NCBI GenBank assembly: GCA_963824415.1
Contig: CAWGPM010000014.1
Location: 1-64,000, forward strand
Source: JABDQA01 sp963824415
Lineage (GTDB): Bacteria > Desulfobacterota > Desulfobulbia > Desulfobulbales > Desulfocapsaceae
Direction: 5' to 3'
Length of the DNA stretch: 64,000 bases
In this document: one piece after another, positions 35,169-43,866 of the stretch
How the letters are laid out: the number at the start of each line of letters is the position of its first letter
Position numbering within the stretch: position 1 is the stretch's first letter
Program-made: the position numbers and the translations under genes
Notes under the pieces: generated by a model
The model's input: the letters and a program-made list of their open reading frames with translations, nothing else
What the model was told of the DNA's origin: nothing
Database searches by the model: none

Positions 35169-35735
35169 TCAGTCGGCTTCGTCGATCTCGATCACGTTGG
35201 TCGGGCAGACGGCCATGCAGGCCTTACAGCCGACGCAGGTCTCGGAGAGTTCCGCAAAGGGCGTCTTGATGACGCGTTTGCTGCCCCGGTGGGCAAAGCT
35301 GATAGCATACCTTTTGGAGATCTCGGCGCAGGCGCGGACGCAGAGCCCGCACAGAATGCAGTTGCTGGTATCTTCCGGCTTGAGTTTGAAGCGGGTGTCC
35401 CTGACCCCATACTCCCGGGCGATCTCCTGAATTGCAAGCGAATCCGGTGAGCGGGCCAGATAGAGCTCCAGCATGATTTTACGCGTCTTGCGTACCCGCT
35501 CGCTTTCGGTGTCCACTACGATGCCGTCCTGGGCCGGGTAGAGGCAGGCCGGCTGGATCGAAGGCCAGCCGCGTTTCGTTACTTCCACCAGGCAGAGACG
35601 GCATGCCCCGTATGAGGACATCTCTTCATGGTAGCAGAGCGTAGGAATCTTGATACCCTCTGCCCGGGCCACATCTAGGATGGTGGCACCTTTGTGGGCC
35701 TCGATTTCTCTGCCGTTAAGCGTAAATGTGACCAT
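35169..35735 (-). CDS. NuoG-N/HoxU-like ferredoxin subunit
   Basis: A 188-aa iron-sulfur protein. Residues 1-75 form a 2Fe-2S ferredoxin domain (Cys34, then Cys45 and Cys48 in GACRLC, then Cys64 in QPACLY). Two 4Fe-4S motifs follow: CILCGLCVRAC near 126-136 and CVGCKACMAVCP near 167-178. The His/Cys set of the middle NuoG cluster is missing. It resembles small diaphorase subunits of NAD-linked hydrogenases. It is the last gene of the NQR operon, 17 bases after the NuoF-like gene. It could bring in electrons from, or pass them to, a soluble partner. Confidence 0.88.
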   Translation of the reverse strand: MVTFTLNGREIEAHKGATILDVARAEGIKIPTLCYHEEMSSYGACRLCLVEVTKRGWPSIQPACLYPAQDGIVVDTESERVRKTRKIMLELYLARSPDSLAIQEIAREYGVRDTRFKLKPEDTSNCILCGLCVRACAEISKRYAISFAHRGSKRVIKTPFAELSETCVGCKACMAVCPTNVIEIDEAD

Positions 35736-35752
35736 TGATTTGAGTTCCTCGA

Positions 35753-37669
35753 TTATTCTACGGCTTCGAACTTACAAACTTCCTTGCAAATACCGCATTT
35801 TACACATTTTTCCTGGATTATTTCTGCTACTTCCTTCTTTTTCCAGATGACCGCATCAGCAGGACAATTCTTGAAACAGAGACCGCACTTCTTGCAATTG
35901 TCGGTAATCACCCGGTACTCGAACAGCGGTTTGCAGACCTTGGCCGTGCATTTCTTGTCTCTGATGTGAGTCAGGTATTCATCCTTGAAGTACTGCAGGG
36001 TACTGAGCACCGGGTTTGCCAGAGAAGTGCCCAGGCCGCAGAGCGAAGCATCGGTAATCGCGTGGCAGAGTTCATCCAGCAGCCCAATGTCCTCGTCTTT
36101 TCCCTCTCCGTTGCAGATCCGTTCGAGGATCTCGACCATCGCCGCTGACCCGTCCCGGCACGATACGCATTTGCCGCAGGATTCGTCGTTGCAGAACTCG
36201 ATAAAATATTTGGCCACGTTGACGATACAGGCGCTCTCATCCATAACGATCATGCCGCCGGAGCCCATGATCGAACCGGCTTCCTTGAGCTGATCGAAAT
36301 CCACCGGCATATCGAGCTTGTCCGCCGGCAGGCAGCCGCCGGAAGGCCCGCCGGTCTGTACTGCCTTGAACTGCTTGCCGCCCGGGATGCCGCCGCCGAT
36401 TTCGTAAATGATTTCACGCAGGGTGGTGCCCATCTCAACTTCGATCAGACCGGTATTGACGATGTTGCCGACCAGCGAAAATACCTTGGTACCTTTGCTT
36501 TTATCGGTGCCCATGCTGGCGTACCATTCACCGCCCTTGTCAATAATGACCGGCACGTTGGCAAAGGTCTCGACGTTGTTGAGCACGGTCGGTTTTTCCC
36601 ACAAACCCTTGTCGGTGGCATGGTCGTATTTGACGGTCGGCTCGCCGGGCAGCCCTTCTATCGAGGCGCGCAGGGCGCTCGATTCACCGCAGACAAAAGC
36701 GCCTGCTCCCTGCTTAATGAACACATCAAAGCTGAATTTGGTGCCGAAGATGTTTTCGCCAAGCAGACCGTATTCCCGGGCCTGTTGGATGGCGGTCCTC
36801 AGAATTGAGGTGGCCAGCGGATATTCTGCGCGGATATAGACGTAGCCTATGGTGGAACCGACCCCATAGCCGGCCAGCGCCATACCCTCGAGTACCGAGT
36901 GGGGGTCTGACTCGATGATGCTCCGATCCATATAAGCGCCGGGATCACCTTCATCGGCGTTGCAGATGATATACTTTGGCTTGCCGGTCGCCTTCGCAGC
37001 CGAGCCCCATTTCCTGCCGGCCGGAAAGCCGCCGCCGCCCCGCCCACGCAGCCCGGAGACGCTCACATGATTGACGATGTCCTCAGGCTTCATCTGGGTC
37101 AGTGCCTTGGCGAGCGCCTGGTAGCCGCCTCTGGCGATGTACTCGTCAATCTTCTCCGGATCGATCATGCCCCGGTTTTTCAGGGCGACCAGGGTCTGGC
37201 GGCCAAAAAAGCCGACATCGAGCAGATCCGGCACTCCTTCTGTTTCCTCGGTAGGCGGTACCACGGTCTGAGCACGCTTCGACTCGCCGAGTATTCTCTC
37301 GTGACCGATCCCCAGGGCAAACTCCTCGACGACCTTTCCCCCTTCGACATGCTCTGCCAGAATCTGCAGCGCATCCTCACCGTTCAGACCGACATAGTGG
37401 ACCGGGTCCTGGTCCTTGAGTTCGACCGTCATCATCGGTTCCTGGCAGCACATCCCGGCACAGCCGGATGTGGTTAGCAGCACATCCTGGTGGTTGTTCT
37501 TGGCGAATTCCTCCTCAAGGGCAATCTTCACTTTGCCGGCCCCGGCGGCGATGCCGCAGGTGCCCATATGCACGGTGATCTTGGCTCTGCCCGCACCTTC
37601 GCTCAGCAGGCTCGCCTTGTGTACCCGTTCGGTTATCTTCTCAAGATCTTCGATGTTCAGTTTCTGCAT
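35753..37669 (-). CDS. NuoF-like NADH-binding flavoprotein with extra ferredoxin domains
   Basis: A 638-aa protein in three parts. Residues about 30-110 are a thioredoxin-like 2Fe-2S domain (Cys38, Cys70, Cys74). Residues about 150-560 are the NuoF core, with NADH/FMN motifs GLRGRGGGGFPAGRKW (206-221) and NADEGDPGAYMDR (237-249) and the 4Fe-4S motif ESCGKCVSCRDG. The C-terminus has two 4Fe-4S motifs (DNCKKCGLCFKNCP and EKCVKCGICKEVC). This layout is that of the HndC/HydB subunits of NAD(P)-linked or bifurcating hydrogenases. No hydrogenase gene is nearby. With the adjoining NuoE fusion it should oxidise NADH and feed the NQR complex. Confidence 0.92.
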   Translation of the reverse strand: MQKLNIEDLEKITERVHKASLLSEGAGRAKITVHMGTCGIAAGAGKVKIALEEEFAKNNHQDVLLTTSGCAGMCCQEPMMTVELKDQDPVHYVGLNGEDALQILAEHVEGGKVVEEFALGIGHERILGESKRAQTVVPPTEETEGVPDLLDVGFFGRQTLVALKNRGMIDPEKIDEYIARGGYQALAKALTQMKPEDIVNHVSVSGLRGRGGGGFPAGRKWGSAAKATGKPKYIICNADEGDPGAYMDRSIIESDPHSVLEGMALAGYGVGSTIGYVYIRAEYPLATSILRTAIQQAREYGLLGENIFGTKFSFDVFIKQGAGAFVCGESSALRASIEGLPGEPTVKYDHATDKGLWEKPTVLNNVETFANVPVIIDKGGEWYASMGTDKSKGTKVFSLVGNIVNTGLIEVEMGTTLREIIYEIGGGIPGGKQFKAVQTGGPSGGCLPADKLDMPVDFDQLKEAGSIMGSGGMIVMDESACIVNVAKYFIEFCNDESCGKCVSCRDGSAAMVEILERICNGEGKDEDIGLLDELCHAITDASLCGLGTSLANPVLSTLQYFKDEYLTHIRDKKCTAKVCKPLFEYRVITDNCKKCGLCFKNCPADAVIWKKKEVAEIIQEKCVKCGICKEVCKFEAVE

Positions 37670-37726
37670 ATTCTCTGTGTCTCAGTGCCTCGTGATTTCA
37701 GACGATCGTCTCTTCGCGTAATGCGG

Positions 37727-38683
37727 CTATCCCTGATATTGTTTGACGATATCGGACACCGTCTTCTTGGTTACCAGGCCATGCACATCCTCGTTCACGG
37801 TGAGCACGGGGGCAAGGCCGCAACAGCCGATGCAGCGCACCTCTTCGATGGTGAAGAGCCCGTCATCGGTGGTTTCGCCGCTCTTGATTCCGAGCATCGG
37901 CTCCAGTGTCTCGATGACGCCAGCTGCCCCCTTGACATGACACGCCGTGCCAGTGCAGACCGTCACTTTGTGCTTGCCCACCGGCGTCAGGCTGAAGGCA
38001 TTGTAGAAAGTGGCAATTCTGAAAACCGTGCTCAACGGCACCTCGAGTTCTTTGGAGATCTGGCGCAGGGCCGCCTCGGGCAGATAATTGAAGGCGCCGT
38101 TGATATCATGCAGGATTGGCATTACCGCACCGGGGTCGTCCCGGTGTTTGTCGATGATGTCGAGGACCTGTCGTTTCTGAGTGCGGTCAAGTTTGGCCTT
38201 TTTCTTATCTTCTATGATCTGCAGCGTGCCCTCGCGGGCAAAGGTCCATTTCGACCGGGTGTCGAAGGTGTCGGTCTCAGCCATCCCCTTGACTGTGCTG
38301 ATCAGATCAGGTACGAAAAGCTCGATGTCATCCTTGACCTTTACCTGGCAGGCCAGCCTGGTACCGGTTTTTTTCTCCTCTTTGCTGATAAACATTTCCT
38401 CAGTCGGCAGAATGTCGCCGCCACCTGATTTTACATTTAATTTGCAGAAGCCGCAGCTCCCGCGGCCACCGCAGGAAGCCGGTATTGACATGCCATTGTC
38501 GATCAGGATGGACAGCAGGGTGCTGCCGCCCTGGACGACGAATTCGTCCTTGCCTTCTTCTTTTTCGACGGAGACCTTGCAATCGCCATAGGATACAAGA
38601 AATTTATCCGCAATCAGGAGTAATACAGTCAGGGAAAAGAGTATCGCGGTGATAATCCCGACAGGAAGCAGTGTTTCTAGCAT
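37727..38683 (-). CDS. nqrF: Membrane-anchored ferredoxin fused to a NuoE domain (in the NqrF position)
   Basis: A 318-aa protein. Residues 7-29 are a membrane helix. Residues about 34-130 are a 2Fe-2S ferredoxin of the NqrF type (CGGRGSCGFC, Cys71, Cys77, Cys80, and Cys112). The FAD/NADH reductase domain of normal NqrF is absent. Residues about 165-318 are a NuoE domain with thioredoxin-like 2Fe-2S ligands Cys243, Cys248, Cys284 and Cys288 (VCTGTAC, RCIGCC). So the NADH side appears to be replaced by NuoE and the next gene's NuoF. The symbol reflects operon position only. No split or frameshift is seen. Confidence 0.87.
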   Translation of the reverse strand: MLETLLPVGIITAILFSLTVLLLIADKFLVSYGDCKVSVEKEEGKDEFVVQGGSTLLSILIDNGMSIPASCGGRGSCGFCKLNVKSGGGDILPTEEMFISKEEKKTGTRLACQVKVKDDIELFVPDLISTVKGMAETDTFDTRSKWTFAREGTLQIIEDKKKAKLDRTQKRQVLDIIDKHRDDPGAVMPILHDINGAFNYLPEAALRQISKELEVPLSTVFRIATFYNAFSLTPVGKHKVTVCTGTACHVKGAAGVIETLEPMLGIKSGETTDDGLFTIEEVRCIGCCGLAPVLTVNEDVHGLVTKKTVSDIVKQYQG

Positions 38684-38751
38684 GGCGAAAAAACTCCCAT
38701 GGGTGAGATTGGATGACGGCTGGTTTTTTTCTGCATATCGATTCTACCGGG

Positions 38752-39336
38752 CTAGACCATACCGCTGAAGCCCATAAAGGACAAAGCAATGATGCCGGTG
38801 ATGATCATGATGATCCCCGGCCCCTGCAGTCCTTTAGGAATATTGCCTATCAGGTTGAGTTTTTCATTGATGGCTGCGACCATCGTCATCGCCAGCCAGA
38901 AACCGATGGCTGCTGAGACCGAATAGACCACGGTCTGAATGTAGCCCAGATCTTCAACGGTAGTGACCTTCAGCGAAATGAACAAAACGGTGCAGTTGAC
39001 CGTGATCAGCGGCAGAAATATGCCGAACGAGGCCTGCAGCGCAGGGAAGAAGCGCTCCATGATCATCTCGACCAGCTGGACGCAGGCCGCTATCACGATG
39101 ATAAAGACAATGTACTGAATGATCAGACTGCCGGTTGCCTCTAGAATCTGGTAAATTACCCAGTTGGCCGATGAAGTCAGCGCCACCACGAAGATTACCG
39201 CAGCGCCCATGCCCAAAGCGGTCGTCAGACTGCGGGACAAGGCTACAAACGGGCACATGCCGAGCAGATAGAAGAGCGCAACGTTCTGAATCAGCAGCGC
39301 GGTGATGAAGATCGACAAGAGAGAAGATTCGCCCAT
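38752..39336 (-). CDS. nqrE: Na+-NQR subunit E
   Basis: A 194-aa membrane protein with six hydrophobic segments. Diagnostic sites are LGMCPFVALSRS (Cys near 27) and LITVNCTVLF (Cys near 120), the pair that holds an iron centre between NqrD and NqrE. It also matches RnfA, its close relative. It is placed as NqrE by operon order (A-B-C-D-E-F). Confidence 0.93.
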   Translation of the reverse strand: MGESSLLSIFITALLIQNVALFYLLGMCPFVALSRSLTTALGMGAAVIFVVALTSSANWVIYQILEATGSLIIQYIVFIIVIAACVQLVEMIMERFFPALQASFGIFLPLITVNCTVLFISLKVTTVEDLGYIQTVVYSVSAAIGFWLAMTMVAAINEKLNLIGNIPKGLQGPGIIMIITGIIALSFMGFSGMV

Positions 39337-39379
39337 AACTATGCCTTTTACTGGTTCTAGATCTTAGATTTTCCCTCAA

Positions 39380-40009
39380 TCAGCCTTTACTTGGCGGTTC
39401 AACCCCGGCCAAGGTTCTGGTAATCCACAAAAAGGTGCCGAGAACAAAAAAGGCACCTGCGGGAGCGGCCAGCACGACCCAGTCCACCCAGTTTGTCGGG
39501 GTAACTTTGACTCCCAGCAATGTCCCGAATGCGAAAATTTCACGGAAAACTGCAATTACCAACAAGGTATACGAGTATGCCAGTCCGTTGGCCAGTGCAT
39601 CGAGCAGTGACAGCTTGGGAGGATTCTGTACGAAAAACGCCTCCGCCCGGCCCATAATGATGCAGTTGGTGATGATCAGCGGAACATATGGTCCCATGGC
39701 TTCACTGATCGTCGGAAAAAAGGCCATCAGCACCAGGTCGACGATGGTGACCCCGGCCGCAATGGTGATCATGTAGATGATGATGCGGACCCGGGAAGGG
39801 ATGAGCTTTCTCAATATCGAGATAATCACCGCTGTCAGAATCAGCACGAAGACCACACCGGCGCTCATCGCAATGGCGTTTTCCACTTTGTTGGAAATGG
39901 CCAGCGCCGAACAGATTCCCAGAGTGGCAGACGATATCGGATGCTCCCGCCAGATCCCGTTCTTAATGGTTTTTGCGCCCGTCTTCCCGAATAGTGACTT
40001 GAGATTCAT
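39380..40009 (-). CDS. nqrD: Na+-NQR subunit D
   Basis: A 209-aa membrane protein homologous to NqrD/RnfE. It has LGICSALAISNKVENAIAMSAG near 31-52 and PLIITNCIIMGRAEAFF near 107-123, with the conserved Cys in each. It pairs with NqrE in the membrane core. Start ATG 40009 lies 3 bases after the nqrC stop (40013), so the genes are tightly packed. Confidence 0.93.
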   Translation of the reverse strand: MNLKSLFGKTGAKTIKNGIWREHPISSATLGICSALAISNKVENAIAMSAGVVFVLILTAVIISILRKLIPSRVRIIIYMITIAAGVTIVDLVLMAFFPTISEAMGPYVPLIITNCIIMGRAEAFFVQNPPKLSLLDALANGLAYSYTLLVIAVFREIFAFGTLLGVKVTPTNWVDWVVLAAPAGAFFVLGTFLWITRTLAGVEPPSKG

Positions 40010-40012
40010 GTT

Positions 40013-40585
40013 CTATTGTCCCATCAGAGCTGTTGTTTGCTTGGCGTTTTCATTCAGGATTCTCTCAATCGAATTCGATGTCAGCGTGGCCCCGGTAATC
40101 GCATCGACCTCGTTGTCGGCGGCTGCGGTCCCAGCAGGAACAACCAGCAGTTCCGGGACGATTTTTTTGCCCTGGAAGTTGACTAGATTTTCCGCATCCA
40201 GAACCCTGCTGCCCAGACCCGGCGTCTCGCTGTGTTTGATGATGGTAATGCCCTTGATCGTGTCCATGCTCGGTCCGAGTGCAATGATGCCGGCGATCGC
40301 CCCCTGAGAGCCGGCTCCGAGGAATTCAAAGGCAACGCTGCCATCCTGCGCTTTGTAGAGCGTTTTGCCGTCGATTTCCTCAGCGGTGACGTTGCCTGTG
40401 TAAACCTGCTCGATGGTGTCCGCCTCATAGGGGATGACCAGGGCTTCGAGAACCTTTTTCCGCTTTTTCTCGATCAGGTACTTTTCAATCCGCGGGCTGG
40501 TCCAGGTGTCCACTGCCACCAGGGCAGACGACCAGAAAACGCCGAACACCAGGACGAAAACAATCATTTTGATCTTGTCTATCAC
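40013..40585 (-). CDS. nqrC: Na+-NQR subunit C (covalent FMN)
   Basis: A 190-aa protein with an N-terminal membrane anchor (IKMIVFVLVFGVFWSSALVAV) and a periplasmic flavin domain. The FMN-attachment motif is ITGATLTSNS near 163-172 (the Thr of GATLT takes FMN). The length is nearer RnfG than Vibrio NqrC (about 257 aa), making this a short version. An FMN transferase (ApbE) would be needed and is not in the window. Confidence 0.92.
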   Translation of the reverse strand: MIDKIKMIVFVLVFGVFWSSALVAVDTWTSPRIEKYLIEKKRKKVLEALVIPYEADTIEQVYTGNVTAEEIDGKTLYKAQDGSVAFEFLGAGSQGAIAGIIALGPSMDTIKGITIIKHSETPGLGSRVLDAENLVNFQGKKIVPELLVVPAGTAAADNEVDAITGATLTSNSIERILNENAKQTTALMGQ

Positions 40586-40628
40586 GCTATTTCTCCACGC
40601 ACGGTTTCAGACACGCTCAGGTAACTCC

Positions 40629-41729
40629 TCATGTTTCAGCTCTTCTATATTTCATCGATAGCACGATATGATCTATCAGCGGTGTGAAAGCGTTCATGAT
40701 TACGATACTGAACATGACGCCTTCGACATAACCCGAGAATACCCGGATCAGCACGGTAAGCAAGCCACAGCCGATGCCGAAAATAAACTTGCCGGTCTTG
40801 GTAAAGGGCGAGGTCACCGGATCGCAGGACATGAACATGGCCCCGAACAGCAGGCTGCCGCCCATCAACTGGAACATCGCAAAGCTCAGCGAAGAGGAGA
40901 CCACGCCGCCGGAACCGGTGCTTTCGGCCAGCCCGAAGAGGCCGCCGATCAGGCTGCCGCCGAAGGCAAAGACGAAGACCGAGACCAGGTAGGTGATCGG
41001 AATGCGCCAGTTGCTCACCCGGGTCAGCATCAGGAAAACGCCGCCAACGATGATGCCCAGCCGGAAGGTCTCGCCGACGCTTCCCGAAGGTACGCCCATC
41101 AGCAGGTCACTGAGCGGGGTCAAGATGTCCTGGGTCTTGGCCAGCGCCATCGGGGTGGCCGTGGTCACCGCATCGGCCGCTCCGCGCCAGGCACCCGGAG
41201 CTGTCCAGCCGCTGGTCAGAATGGTTGGAAAGGAAATGGTCACGAAAAGGCGGCCGACCAGGGCCGGGTTGAAAATATTGTGGCCGGTGCCGCCGAACAC
41301 TTCCTTGCCGAAGAACACCCCGAAAAAGATTCCCACTGCCACAACCCAGAGCGGAGTTGCCGGCGGCAGGATCAGCGGAAAGATGATGCCGGTTACGAAG
41401 AAGCCTTCATGGATTTCCGTTTTGCGCACGCAGGCAAAGGCCACTTCGACCAGGCCGCCGACCGCATAGGAGACCAGGATCATCAGCAGGACCCGCGGTC
41501 CGAAGAAGTAGACTGAAGCACAGATGCTGGGCAGCAGTGCAACGATCACGATGGTCATGTAGCGCTTGATATCGAGCGGGTCGCGCACATGGGGAGCCGT
41601 TGCCGTCCGGGCGGGCGGGTAGAAGAAAATAAACTCAATGGCTTCGAACAGCGGTTTCAGGTAGCCAAGCGAGCCCCGCGGTTCAAAATGAGGCCGGAAC
41701 GAGTCAAATAAGTCTTGCAGCCATTTCAT
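40629..41729 (-). CDS. nqrB: Na+-NQR subunit B (covalent FMN, membrane channel)
   Basis: A 366-aa polytopic protein with the NqrB/RnfD core (FGKEVFGGTGHNIFNPALVGRLFVTISFP in pieces; FMSCDPVTSPFT; VMFSIVIMNAFTPLID). The FMN site is TTATPMALA near 190 (Thr in ATPMA). It carries the quinone site and sodium path in NQR. It is shorter than Vibrio NqrB (about 412 aa). Start ATG 41729. Confidence 0.93.
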   Translation of the reverse strand: MKWLQDLFDSFRPHFEPRGSLGYLKPLFEAIEFIFFYPPARTATAPHVRDPLDIKRYMTIVIVALLPSICASVYFFGPRVLLMILVSYAVGGLVEVAFACVRKTEIHEGFFVTGIIFPLILPPATPLWVVAVGIFFGVFFGKEVFGGTGHNIFNPALVGRLFVTISFPTILTSGWTAPGAWRGAADAVTTATPMALAKTQDILTPLSDLLMGVPSGSVGETFRLGIIVGGVFLMLTRVSNWRIPITYLVSVFVFAFGGSLIGGLFGLAESTGSGGVVSSSLSFAMFQLMGGSLLFGAMFMSCDPVTSPFTKTGKFIFGIGCGLLTVLIRVFSGYVEGVMFSIVIMNAFTPLIDHIVLSMKYRRAET

Positions 41730-41807
41730 TCTAATTCCCTAATTCGCCGTGTTATCCGACTATGGTGAAGGAAACGGCCGCGTTTCGCCGGCCGCAGATT
41801 AATCCGC

Positions 41808-43142
41808 TCACCCTTCCACAGATTCCGTTATATTTTTTGCCCTTTCCGCCAGAAAGAGATCCAGATGATCAATTTTCGATAGACAGACATAAGCACACAG
41901 ACCACATGCAATACACTTATCAAAACCGACACGGCTGGCATCTTCGGGCCGGTCGTTGTCCAGGTACCGATAAATCAAATGAGGGATGATCCCTGCCGGA
42001 CAGACGTCTTCACAATAACCGCAGAATACGCAGGGCCTCGATTCGCCGCCCAGTGCGGTGGTAAGTCTTTCTTTGAACAGCGGCTTGAGCGCGCTGGCAA
42101 AGGTGTTTGAAAATGACCGTTTACCAAAGCCTGCCTGGACAAAGGCCAGGACCTCGCGCTGGGTGAGTTCCTGAAGCAGCGTCAGGGCAGGGGTTTCAGC
42201 ATCAAGCCCCATCTGTTGCGCGTCAATAGCAGTGCCGGTAAGTATCCCGCCCGAGACTAATCTGGTCTCCTGACGCAGACGATTCGGACCGATCAGGGTC
42301 GACAGCGGGAAGCCGAGCGGTATCTGCGCATGGCTTGGTGATTCAGCGGCTGGCCCGCTCACAGATATCAATCGTTCCAGCCACGGTTTATTTTTACTCA
42401 AGGCCGCTTCAGCTGCGAGTACGCCCTGGGGATCGATGGTCCAGGTCCTGTCTGGGTTGAGCCCCAGTGATTGGGCGGCCAGTGCGGGGCTGTCAAAGGG
42501 GTAGGTGTCCGGCACTTCGATCAGGTTGAGCCAGGCACCGCTTTTCTCGACGAGCTGACGCAGCTGAACAGCCAGGCCGCTTTTTGCCTGGCAACAGATA
42601 AGATGGATGCTGGTTTCGTCGAGTGTCGAATGCAATTTTGCCAGGCCGTTGCCGAATCGCTCGACTGCGCCTGGCAAAAATACGTCCGGATCAGGGAAAA
42701 AGGGTTCGAGCCGGGTGACTGGCACAAGCAGTGCTTCGGGGTCGGTTTCCGGGTCAGGGATGCTCCCGTTGCCAAGCACGGTCAGAGCCGGCCAGACCCC
42801 ATGCTGTATCAGTGCCTGCCTCTCTGCACCATGCGGGGCGCCGGAATCACTGCCGTTATCAGGCGCTGTTTCAGAGAGGTTCTCAAGGGTGATATGACGT
42901 TCTACCGCCTCCAGGTTTACCGTACCGCTTAGCGGCGCAAGAAGTGGAACCGAATAATTGACCGGGTCTGTCGCCAGAACCTGGCCCCGGGTCACCGACT
43001 GTCCATGTTCAACCTGCAGCTGGGAAAACTCCAGTCTGCTCGAAAAAAGAGGAAGGTGCAGAACATCGGGCCTGTCGTAATTCAGTGTTTCAATGGAGGG
43101 TGCACCCTCCAGCAATACGTTATAGCCGCCGATATAGGTCAT
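41808..43142 (-). CDS. nqrA: NqrA-type subunit with two RnfC-like 4Fe-4S motifs
   Basis: A 444-aa protein. Start ATG 43142 (MTYIGGYNVLLEGAPS) is preferred; an in-frame ATG 42 bases upstream lacks a ribosome site. The N-terminal part matches NqrA (LAPLSGTVNLEAVERHI). The C-terminus keeps two full cluster motifs, CVFCGYCEDVCP (371-382) and CIACGLCAYVC (410-420). Ordinary NqrA has lost these, but RnfC has them. The subunit is thus a bridge between NQR and RNF types and could pass electrons through 4Fe-4S clusters. It is the first gene of the operon. Confidence 0.88.
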   Translation of the reverse strand: MTYIGGYNVLLEGAPSIETLNYDRPDVLHLPLFSSRLEFSQLQVEHGQSVTRGQVLATDPVNYSVPLLAPLSGTVNLEAVERHITLENLSETAPDNGSDSGAPHGAERQALIQHGVWPALTVLGNGSIPDPETDPEALLVPVTRLEPFFPDPDVFLPGAVERFGNGLAKLHSTLDETSIHLICCQAKSGLAVQLRQLVEKSGAWLNLIEVPDTYPFDSPALAAQSLGLNPDRTWTIDPQGVLAAEAALSKNKPWLERLISVSGPAAESPSHAQIPLGFPLSTLIGPNRLRQETRLVSGGILTGTAIDAQQMGLDAETPALTLLQELTQREVLAFVQAGFGKRSFSNTFASALKPLFKERLTTALGGESRPCVFCGYCEDVCPAGIIPHLIYRYLDNDRPEDASRVGFDKCIACGLCAYVCLSKIDHLDLFLAERAKNITESVEG

Positions 43143-43386
43143 AATAACACTCTTAGTCTTGTGATAACCCGGGTTTGCAGTCATTGCCCGTTAGCGTGCG
43201 GTGCGGGGCCGATGAACAGCGCAGATCTATCAGCATGATCCCCTCATCGCAGGATTACACCATGAGGGCTGGATTTTTAAGGATGTCGGCCCTGCAGAGG
43301 GCTGGATAGGCAAGAAAAAACGGGAGGATGCAGCGGGACGTTCTGGGAAAAGGCACATGCGCGCTCCTGAGCCATGAGCCTGATAC

Positions 43387-43401
43387 TCACCGGACCGGTG
43401 A
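43387..43401. promoter_or_regulatory. 15-base perfect palindrome upstream of the NQR operon
   Basis: TCACCGG and CCGGTGA flank a single A, 245 bases upstream of the nqrA start. It is a possible repressor or activator site; no matching regulator gene is nearby. Confidence 0.35.
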
Positions 43402-43672
43402 ATTGTCATAAAGCACCCTGCTGCAAATATTTCAGGTTTTTTCTCTAACAACAGCTAATCGAACAAACTGGTAAATCGAACTTCTATATCAACGACCAGG
43501 CAAAAAGAAATTTGGTCGGTGTTGCACTGCGATAGATAAAAATCAAAGCCTGAAATACCGACCGGAAACCAACGCCGGCTCAGCATTTATTTGTTTCGAA
43601 TACTGGAAACAAAGTATGGTTTTATTAAATAATCGAAGCGCCAAAGTCAATGATTAATTCTTGAATAATGAG

Positions 43673-43682
43673 TGAACGTTCA
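43673..43682. promoter_or_regulatory. TGAACGTTCA palindrome
   Basis: A perfect 10-base palindrome in AT-rich DNA, of the type bound by TetR-family repressors. It lies about 190 bases beyond the end of the enoyl-CoA hydratase gene and 530 upstream of nqrA. The assignment is tentative. Confidence 0.25.
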
Positions 43683-43866
43683 TTTTTAAATCTCATTTTT
43701 CCACATGTTCAAAGATGTTGCCAGAACGATCTCTGGCTAATCTGCAGCCGGCCGCCAGCGTCTTTCTTATATTTCTCTGAGGTGCTTCGTGCGGTGGAGT
43801 CGATGGGCCGATTCGGGAAAATCAACCATTGTTGACCCGCGCTCGATGAAGGAAGGAGATTTTTGC

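Larger units (their letters stand above)
43143..43866. other. 724-base intergenic region upstream of the NQR operon
   Basis: No convincing gene. It lies between the start of nqrA and the end of the enoyl-CoA hydratase gene, both on the minus strand, so it should hold the NQR promoter. Two palindromes stand out: TCACCGG-A-CCGGTGA (43387-43401) and TGAACGTTCA (43673-43682). The part at 43440-43700 is AT-rich. Confidence 0.5.

Noticed and set aside
37490..38428. 312-codon open frame opposite the ferredoxin-NuoE fusion
   Set aside because: Antisense shadow; the minus-strand frame carries clear cluster motifs.
43230..43451. 73-codon open frame upstream of nqrA
   Set aside because: No ribosome site, no recognisable sequence and poor protein-like composition.
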